Assembly (NCBI GenBank): GCA_009823505.1
Contig: VZQC01001663.1
Location: 448,424-512,423 of the forward strand
Direction of reading: 5' to 3'
Source of the DNA: Rhizomys pruinosus
Lineage: Eukaryota; Chordata; Mammalia; Rodentia; Spalacidae
DNA: 64,000 nucleotides
Positions 57,058 through 64,000 of this stretch are shown here, piece by piece; position 1 is the first letter of the stretch, and each line of letters begins with the position of its first letter. Under the pieces are notes generated by a model that did no database searches, was not told where the DNA came from, and worked only from the letters and a program-made list of their open reading frames with translations. The position numbers were made by a program, and so were the translations under genes.

Positions 57058-57236
57058 AGACATTCCTCACACCTCTCTCCTAGGGACCAGACACTCCTCA
57101 CACCTCTCTCCTAGGGATCAGACACTCCTCACACCTCTCTCCTAGGGACCAGACACTCCTCACACCTCTCTCCTAGGGACCAGACACTCTTCACACACCT
57201 CTCTTATGGACCAGAAATGTACCTCTCTTGGGGACC
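57058..57236 (+). repeat. 31-bp minisatellite, about 5.8 copies
   Basis: Units start agacactcctcacacctctc and end ctagggacc at 57058, 57089, 57120, 57151 and 57182, plus a shortened last unit to 57236. The first four differ by one or two bases; the last two are degenerate. Confidence 0.97.
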
Positions 57237-57549
57237 AGTTTTGCTTGCAAATATATTAACACCAGGGCTATTTGTTGAAAGTCTTGGAATTTATCTAGTG
57301 ACTCTTGAATTTTTGTTTATTCCTTTCAATTAGATACCATTCAGTTCTAAAATCTAAACATCAAACAGCTATCCAGAGGGCTCTCTGTGAACAAACAATA
57401 GTCTTATTTTTCCTCAGTCTGTAGAAGAACCATAATATGTTCATAGAAAATTAATTATTCCTTAGATTTTACAAGTTAGAGGAAAGAATGTTTTCTAGAT
57501 ATTGTCCTATAGGAACTACCTTAAATAAATAAATTAATAATAATAAACA
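57237..57549. other. No recognised feature
   Basis: Short spacer. Confidence 0.4.
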
Positions 57550-57676
57550 CTAATATTTTTTGGTATTTTTGAGACAGGGTCTCCCTTCTGGTCCCAGATG
57601 GCCTGGAGCTCGCTCTGTAGACAAGGCTGGCCTTGAATTCACAGAGATCGTCCTGCCTCTGCCTCCTGAGTGCCCC
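57550..57676 (-). mobile_element. B1 SINE, head-truncated
   Basis: 'tttttgagacagggtctccc', 'ggcctggagctcgctctgta', 'aaggctggccttgaattcac' and 'gcctctgcctcctgagtgcc', cut before the B1 5' end. Confidence 0.9.
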
Positions 57677-57795
57677 TAGCTCCAGGGGGTTCTGTCAGGC
57701 AGAAGAGGAATGCACATACCATGGAGCTGGAGTTGCAGTTACATATGAATCTCCCAGCATGGAATATGCTAGAAATCCAACCCCGGCTGGATACA
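57677..57795 (-). mobile_element. B3-type SINE fragment
   Basis: 'aggcagaagaggaatgcaca', 'catggagctggagttgcagt' and 'catggaatatgctagaaatc' follow the B3 antisense order but stop before the head. Directly beside the truncated B1. Confidence 0.5.
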
Positions 57796-58138
57796 TTTCT
57801 TCTCCTTTCTGATATTTAGGATAGTGTAAAAGCTGTTTTTCTTTCTATAGAACTACCTAACAATGACTACCACTTGATCACTACTTTGCTTCTAATCACT
57901 TCTCAGTGCTCTGCCATTGCATGTCCTAGCAGGAGCTCTACCAGTCAGCTACATCCCCAGGCCCAACATTTACAGTTTTCACTGCGTAATTTTCAGACAC
58001 TATCTGACTGTTTTAGGTATCAGGAAATACAGAAAAACAGATGCTGAATTTTAAGGAAGTTTAATAGCTTCCTTATATTATGTGAGAGGTTTTTATAATG
58101 TTCTCATCCAGTTTTGACATTAGGAGTTGATTAGGTGA
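57796..58138. other. No recognised feature
   Basis: Spacer. Confidence 0.4.
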
Positions 58139-58617
58139 GGCTGGAGAGATGGCTCAGTGGTTCAGAGTACTGGCTGCTTGGAGCTAGAGAGGTAGCTCAA
58201 CAGTTAAGAGGACTAGCTGCTGGTACAGAAGACCAGGGTTCCAATGCCTAACAATGTCTAACAGTCATCCCTAACTTCAGTTCCAGGGGATCCAATGCCC
58301 TCTTCTGTCCTTCACAGGCACTGCAGGACACAGATACAGTTAACACACATGAAGGTATAGCACTCATACACATAAATTAGAAATAAGTACATCACAAAGA
58401 ATAAATTTTAAAATGTGCGCTGGCTGCTCTTGTAGTGGACCCAGGTCCAATTCCCATCATCCATATGGTGGCTGACAACCATCCATAACTCCAGTTCCAG
58501 TGAAATCCAACACCATGTTCTGATCTCTGCAGGCACTGCATGATAATGGTACACTTATATACATGCAGGCAACACACTCATAACACACATAAAATACAAA
58601 TAATAAAAAATAATTAA
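58139..58617 (+). mobile_element. B3 SINE split by another B3 in the same orientation
   Basis: Outer head 'ggctggagagatggctcagt' at 58139-58180 and outer remainder at about 58420-58617 ('ctggctgctcttgtagtgga' onward). The inner element occupies about 58181-58418. 'ctggctgct' occurs at both edges as a target duplication. Confidence 0.85.
58181..58418 (+). mobile_element. B3 SINE nested in B3
   Basis: 'ggagctagagaggtagctca', 'ctgctggtacagaagaccag', 'cttcagttccaggggatcca', tail 'aagaataaattttaaaatg'. Confidence 0.85.
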
Positions 58618-58699
58618 GTTGCTTAAGTTATCTAAAATAATTTCCTATTCTTTTCTTTATTTTTATCCTTTATGGTGTTAATACAGTTGATTGACTGGA

Positions 58700-58844
58700 T
58701 TGATATTTTTTGTTAGAACATGTTTAATTTATTCTTTGATAACGATCACATTCACTCCAAACTCCCCTCTCCCTCTAGATAATCCCTAACACACTGACCT
58801 CCCATCCTCATGTTCTAGGGGTTTTTTTTTGTATGTGTGTGTGT

Positions 58845-58886
<42 letters not shown>

Positions 58887-59031
58887 TCTTTTCCAGACAG
58901 GGTCTCCCCTGTAACCCAGCTGTCCTGGAATTTCGCCCTGTAGATTCGGCTGGCCTTGAAATCAAAGATCCCACCTGTCTCTGCCTCCCAAGTGTTAGGA
59001 TAAAGGCTTGTGCCCACCATGCCCAGCTTCT

Positions 59032-59067
<36 letters not shown>

Positions 59068-59575
59068 TCTCACTGAATCTAATTAGCTCTGCCTTGTAGA
59101 ATGTTCCTTGCTTTGGATTTGTGCAGGTCTTGTCCACAAAAGCATAGCCCCACTGATTTCATTAGCACAGTGGCCACATGGTGTCCAGAAGTGGGCACTT
59201 CACAGCCTTCCTTCACATCCTTGGCTCTTACATTATTTCTGTTTCTTCTTCTCTGATGTTTCCTGAGCCTTGACAAAGTTGATGCAGATTTTCAGCTCAG
59301 GTCAGAACACTCATGAGTCACTTATTCTCAGAACTCTGAGCACTATTGAGTCTCAGCATTAGTCATCACCTACTGCAAACAGAAGCATCTTTGACCAAGG
59401 CTAAGAACTGATCTATGGGTATAAACACAAATAATTAGAAGGCAGGTTGGGTACATTCCTACCCTACAGGGCCTAAGACCTCCCCAGCCATGGGCTTTTA
59501 CCAGGTTTACAGTACTGGGCATGGAATTCCTTATTGTGGAGCAGGCCGCACAACCCCCATTGATATTTAAAGCTT
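58700..59575 (-). mobile_element. L1 3' UTR (Lx/L1_Mur-like), interrupted by a B1
   Basis: Plus strand 'ctgatgtttcctgagccttg', 'gagcactattgagtctcagc', 'catcacctactgcaaacaga', 'gaactgatctatgggtataa' and 'ccagccatgggcttttacca' are the complement of an older murine-type L1 3' UTR. No ORF2 remains. Confidence 0.75.
58886..59030 (-). mobile_element. B1 SINE flanked by long T runs
   Basis: 'ttccagacagggtctcccct', 'cagctgtcctggaatttcgc' and 'caagtgttaggataaaggct'. T runs at about 58847-58885 and 59034-59064 flank it. The first is its A-rich tail; the second is unexplained. 'ttctag' occurs on both sides. Confidence 0.9.
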
Positions 59576-60094
59576 AAAACCAAACTTGGATATCTGGAAG
59601 AAATGCAGTTTTCCTTATTTGTTTTAAATACCAGGGGACAGCTTGCTAATATGTTATTCAGGAATGTTTTAGACACATTAATGAGATATTGGGCATAATT
59701 TCATTTCTCCTAAAGGTTGGTGGAAATTTATTTCATGGTTATACTAGCTTCATTAAAAGGGCTGGGAAATCAGGCCTCCTTCATTATTGTGAGGTTACTG
59801 TAAAAAATCAGCATTATTTCTTCCTTAAATTTTTGAAAAATACAAAATATATTTGTATTACTTTTGTTAAGCACTACTGTAACACCAACAAGAACATTCT
59901 ATGTAAAATTTCTAGTGTATTATTTAGTTTTTCTCTGCTTAATCCATTAAGTAAAGAGAATCATGTCAAAATAGTCAAATAAATATTTATTAATTAGGTA
60001 TCTTCTTTTTAGTTTTAAATGGCTGCTTATTTATGTAGTTTTGGGGCAATTCAATGGCTTGAATAGATATTAGTGATTTTTTTTCTTTTTAAGA

Positions 60095-60097
<3 letters not shown>
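59576..60097. other. No recognised feature
   Basis: AT-rich spacer. Confidence 0.4.

Positions 60098-60138
<41 letters not shown>
60098..60138. repeat. (TA)n microsatellite
   Basis: About 20 TA units at the tail side of the adjoining antisense SINE. Confidence 0.97.
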
Positions 60139-60142
<4 letters not shown>

Positions 60143-60320
60143 TTAGAAGTTTGCACACATGCTTCCTGATGACTCCAGAGACCAGAAGTGAGTGTTGAAT
60201 CATCTGTAGCTGGGGCTACAAGTGGTTGTGAGTTGTGTGATATGAGTGTTCAGAACTGAACTCAGATCCTATGCAAGAGTAGCAATTGCTCTTAACTCCT
60301 AGGCCATCTCTCCAGTTCAT
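60139..60320 (-). mobile_element. B3-type SINE
   Basis: Antisense 'ccagagaccagaagtgagtg', 'gagtgttcagaactgaactc', 'gcaagagtagcaattgctct' and 'aggccatctctccagttc'. Confidence 0.85.
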
Positions 60321-60640
60321 TATGATAATGTACTATCCACTTAATTATTGACAATTTCAATTTGCATTTTATTAGTGATCAGAAAGAGATAAATTAAATT
60401 TATTTTCCCTGATTTCATCCTGATATACAATCTTTCCTCAATTTATCTCTTCATATTATTTTAATTAAATTTTTTCAAGCAGAGAGCCAGTTTTTAAAGG
60501 TAAATTTACCTTGCAGTTCTGCTCTAATGGCATAGTTATTCTTATTTTACTTAATTTAAAATATTATTTATGCAGTGTCTTTGTTTTATTCTTAACTTCT
60601 TTAGACTTTATTGATAAAATAAAACTTTTCAGGGCTAGTT
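60321..60640. other. No recognised feature
   Basis: AT-rich spacer. Confidence 0.4.
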
Positions 60641-60644
60641 ATTT

Positions 60645-62290
60645 GGTATTTTTTATTGAATTTTTTATCTTTCATACAGAACATCTCAATCAATCTTATC
60701 TTTATAGCCCCTGTGGCAGTGGTCCCCTCCCATAGCCCCCCTCCCCTACCGGAATTCATACAACTGTCATTTGGATTAAGCCCTATTGGGCTGTTCCTCA
60801 GTGCAAGTTTGTCCATTAAGGTCTAGGCAGCCTATCTAGTGTCTCTCACTTTAATATCATCACTTCCTTACCCAGCAATAATCAGTTGGCAATACTTCTT
60901 CAGCTAAGATTGGGGTCTGATGTCCATTTCCTCAGTTCAATGCTGGGTTTTTACTTGAGTTTGCATGGGTCTTGTGCATGCTGACACCATTGCTGTAGGT
61001 TCATATGAGCGAGGTCCGAGGATCCTGTAGGAGTCCATTTCTATTTGGTCCTCCATTTTGGTTCTTACAATCTTTCTGCCACCTCTTATACAATGGTCCC
61101 TGAGCCATGGGTGGGTAAAGTTTAATATAAGAATCCTGTCCAAGGCAGCACATTCTGCAGACTCTCTTACACTCTATGCTTTGGCCATTTCTGACCTTTT
61201 GTGTTCCTGGCTGTTGCATGAGGGAACTTCACTGATGACAATTTAGAGAGTCATTAGTGTCCTCTTTGCCCCTTGTTCTATGTTGTGTGAGGCTTAGGTG
61301 TAGAGGTTGCACTGTGGATGTGCCACTTAGGCTTGAGCAATTCACAGACAACGTCTGTGTGTGACCAGTTGTGGTAGTCTGTAATAGTCTCTGGTGTAAA
61401 GAAGCATCTTTGAAGCATGGTGACTGGGCTACATGTCTATAAATAGGATACATGTCTGTAAATAAGGATACATATTTTGCACATGGTAAGAAGTTACATT
61501 ATTTTTGCACATGGTAAGAAGTTATATTACTCTAGGGATGTGGCAGACTTGGGTTTATCTATAAGATCTATGGCCTTTCCAGCCATGTGTGTTTGACTGT
61601 GTTTACAGTACCACAACAGGAGTTTCTTCCCACTGAGTGGGCTTTAAGTCCAGTTAGGTAGCTGTTGATTGCCCCAAGATATAAGTGCCACTACTGGACC
61701 AATGTCTTTGTTGTGCTAGTCATTGATATGTTATTAGGCCTGGAGGCTGGGATTTGAACATTGATCGATCTCCCTTAGGAGTTTGTGTAGTGCTCTCCAA
61801 AGCTATGCGATCTACCCTTTAGAGGAAATGGCTTCCAGGTCAGTTTCAGTTCCATTGTTCCAAATATGGATTCTGAAGTGTGTCCTATCTTCATGGTGTC
61901 ATACCTTCAAGTTCTGGGAGGCAATCAAGGACTGTGACAATGGCCTGTATAATTTTGGGAATCTCTTGGAATACCCTGGCCAACAACTCAAAGGAGGGTT
62001 TCTTGTTATTTAGGCTTCAGCTATATACATGGACTCATATAGAGAGATATTGTATGTGAAATATGTCAGTAGCTTGTTGGCCTTATAGGATTCTGTTTTT
62101 TTTAACCCTAGCTAGATGTTTTTACTCTCTCTTCTTTCTCCCAGTCTAATCCTCCCTTCATTCCTTCCCCATTTAAAGTGTCCCTATTGGTCTCATTTCT
62201 CCCTTGAGACTACCAGTCTCCTATGGTCCTACCTCTTGAGCTCCTTTTTGCTAGTCTATAATACAGGATTTCTTATTTTTATTTTTCTCC
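60645..62290 (-). mobile_element. Long L1 3' UTR (Lx9/L1_Mur-like)
   Basis: Plus strand 'cttacaatctttctgccacc', 'ccctgagccatgggtgggta', 'aggaaatggcttccaggtca', 'tgacaatggcctgtataatt', 'gtgtccctattggtctcatt' and 'ccttgagactaccagtctcc' are the complement of a murine-type L1 3' UTR in order. About 1.6 kb with no ORF2. A tandem 'tttgcacatggtaagaagtt' repeat lies near 61475-61530. Confidence 0.75.
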
Positions 62291-62331
62291 TTCAATTTTT
62301 TATGTGTGCACATGATTATTTTTCTTAATAT

Positions 62332-62526
62332 GTTTTTAAATTTTATTACATTTACTTGTTTTGTATTATGTGTGTATGTGCACATGTGCAGTGGCACACA
62401 TGTGGAAATCAGAAGACAATTTATTGGAGTCCAGTTTCCCTCTCCAGCATGTGTGTTTCAGAGATTCAGGGCAGGTCATCAGTCTTGCACCATGTGCCTT
62501 TATCTGCTGAGCCATCTCACTGGGCC
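62332..62526 (-). mobile_element. B3-type SINE
   Basis: Antisense 'gtggaaatcagaagacaatt', 'ggagtccagtttccctctcc', 'tatctgctgagccatctcac'. Confidence 0.75.
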
Positions 62527-62713
62527 CCCTGATCTACTTTAAACATGTTTATTCTCTGTGCATATCAATACCAATATTTTCTGCTAATCTGTTTATTTTC
62601 ATGTTCATATGGCAAATTTATGAATGTTTTTTGACCATCTAATCTCCATCCTCTCCCAAAACAAGATTTGCTGGAAATCTTTGTCATTAGTTTAGCATTA
62701 AAATTTGATTACT

Positions 62714-62945
62714 GGACTAGAGAGATGGCCTAGCGGTTGAGAGCACTGACTGCTCTTGTAGAGGACCTGGGTTCGATCCCCAGCACCCACATGGTGGCTG
62801 AGAGCCATCTTTAACTCAAGTTCCAGGGGAGTCCGAGGTCCTCTTCTGACCTCTGTAGCATTGCACAACACAGGTGCACGGACTTGCATGCAGATACTAC
62901 ATTCATACACATACAAGGATAAATAAAATTAAAAAAAATAAAAAT
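62714..62945 (+). mobile_element. Young tRNA-derived SINE with 14-bp target duplication, single-unit subfamily
   Basis: aaaatttgattact at 62700-62713 and 62946-62959. Intact head, 'gggttcgatccccagcaccc' and (aaat)-rich tail. Only one copy of the 17-bp unit. Confidence 0.96.
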
Positions 62946-62959
62946 AAAATTTGATTACT

Positions 62960-64000
62960 ATTATAAGAAAAATAAAGAAAATTTAATGATGTCGATGATG
63001 TCATCATGTGATTATCTAGAATTGCTTACTACACAATATATACATGAATCAAAATAGCATGTATTACTTCATAAACGTGTGAATATTGTCAATCAATCAA
63101 AATAGTTAAAATTTTAACTTATACTTTTATATTTCACCCTCTTTTACTTTCCAACTTTTGTCCAGGTTTGGAGGTTTTGGAACTCTGAGAATCTTATTTT
63201 TGTTAAGCACTAACTGTGCAGTTTAGATTTAGAGTCTCCTCTTTTGATGTGCTTCTTTGCAGATGTAAGCTGTTTCCCTCTGGAGAATTTGAGAACTGTA
63301 TTTTTGGCTTTATTGTATTATTAAAGTTCATTTATTGTGCCCATTAGTCTCTTCCTCAACGCTAATTTTCATTCTTGTGTTTTCTGAGCCTCCTTCATCT
63401 GATCTTACGTTGTTTGTTATTCCTCCCAGTGCTCCTGTCTTATTATTTTAACTGCTGGGTCTTCTACTAATGCGTACTGGGTTTTCTACTTTGGTTCCTC
63501 ATATGTTCTAAATATTTTCTCATAATTTCTTCTTATTTATCCTTTCTGGATGCTTCCTAATTTGTGGACTTAGTTGTTCAACTATTTGTCTTTGTTTTCC
63601 TTTGGCTGGATTTATTTGACCACATAACTCCCCAGCTAATTTCCCAATTTAATTTTATATTCAACATTTCTGTTTGTTTGGCTTTTCATTAAAATGTTTC
63701 AGTGTTACCCTTTCTCTTAACAACTATGTTAACTATAATTTTTAAAAATTCTAATATTTTCTGTTCTGTTCATTTGTTTTTAGTTTGTCTTTATTTTTCT
63801 TACAAATAATAGCAGGGCCACCCTTTGTCTTATATTATCCTCTGAAGTTCATGGTGCACAGGGTTCTCGTCTGCTCAGGATCTTCCCTATATTGAGATTG
63901 TCAACTTACGGATCTTATCTTTAGGCTTTCATGATTTATGAGAGATAGCTAAATGCTTGGATCTATGCAGAATGTCAAAGGATCCTGGGCTCTTCCACCC
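62960..64000. other. No recognised feature
   Basis: About 1 kb of AT-rich sequence. The part from 63180 has the T-rich look of antisense L1, but I could not match it to any L1 region. Confidence 0.4.

Noticed and set aside
57058..57236. 31-bp repeats considered as a CRISPR array
   Set aside because: Units are directly adjacent with no spacers and the host is a mammal; a minisatellite.

Overview
This is nuclear genomic DNA from a muroid rodent, and I find no protein-coding gene in it. The lineage call rests on B1 SINEs (7SL-derived), B4 SINEs (tRNA head plus B1 body), B2/B3-type tRNA-derived SINEs, rodent L1 3' UTRs, and ERVL-MaLR LTRs of the MT/ORR1 type. The youngest tRNA-derived SINEs do not read like the mouse or rat B2 I know, so I favour a muroid other than Mus or Rattus, without naming one. 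Every long open frame either lies inside a transposon remnant or is a chance opening. No splice-bounded conserved exon, tRNA gene, snRNA gene or CpG island was seen. The AT-rich sequence dense in LINEs and LTRs looks like a gene desert or a large intron.

Layout. 1-5 kb: SINEs, an L1 3' end, a GATA array. 5.2-12 kb: an L1 whose 5' half is inverted (twin-priming signature), riddled with nested SINEs and a probable assembly duplication, followed by a second L1 in the opposite orientation. 12-28 kb: old LTRs, B4 and B3 SINEs, microsatellites and unannotated spacer. 28.5-30.6 kb: a complete LTR-internal-LTR MaLR provirus with a 5-bp target duplication, a tRNA-Leu-like primer site and a residual open frame. 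30.6-36.7 kb: B1s, young SINEs, an ancient L1. 36.7-39.3 kb: a second MaLR inserted into a SINE, with an internal duplication at an N. 39-47 kb: SINEs, an inverted-repeat segment, a chimeric SINE. 47-53.4 kb: LTR-like sequence with a 675-bp segment present twice at near identity, the second copy starting at an N, and a third, older relative. 53.4-55.7 kb: a truncated L1. 55.7-64 kb: a 31-bp minisatellite, nested B3s, and two old L1 3' UTRs.

The genes do not work together as a system because none is present; the content is layered retrotransposition. I did not find a convincing new biological system. The most worthwhile items are a tRNA-SINE/B1 chimera flanked by one target-site duplication, a 17-bp internal duplication that splits the young SINEs into two subfamilies, the MaLR provirus with an open frame, and repeated signs that several local duplications are assembly errors (three of the four single-N positions lie at such places). 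Family names are by recognition of sequence, not by database search; boundaries are good to roughly 10-20 bases unless a target duplication is given.
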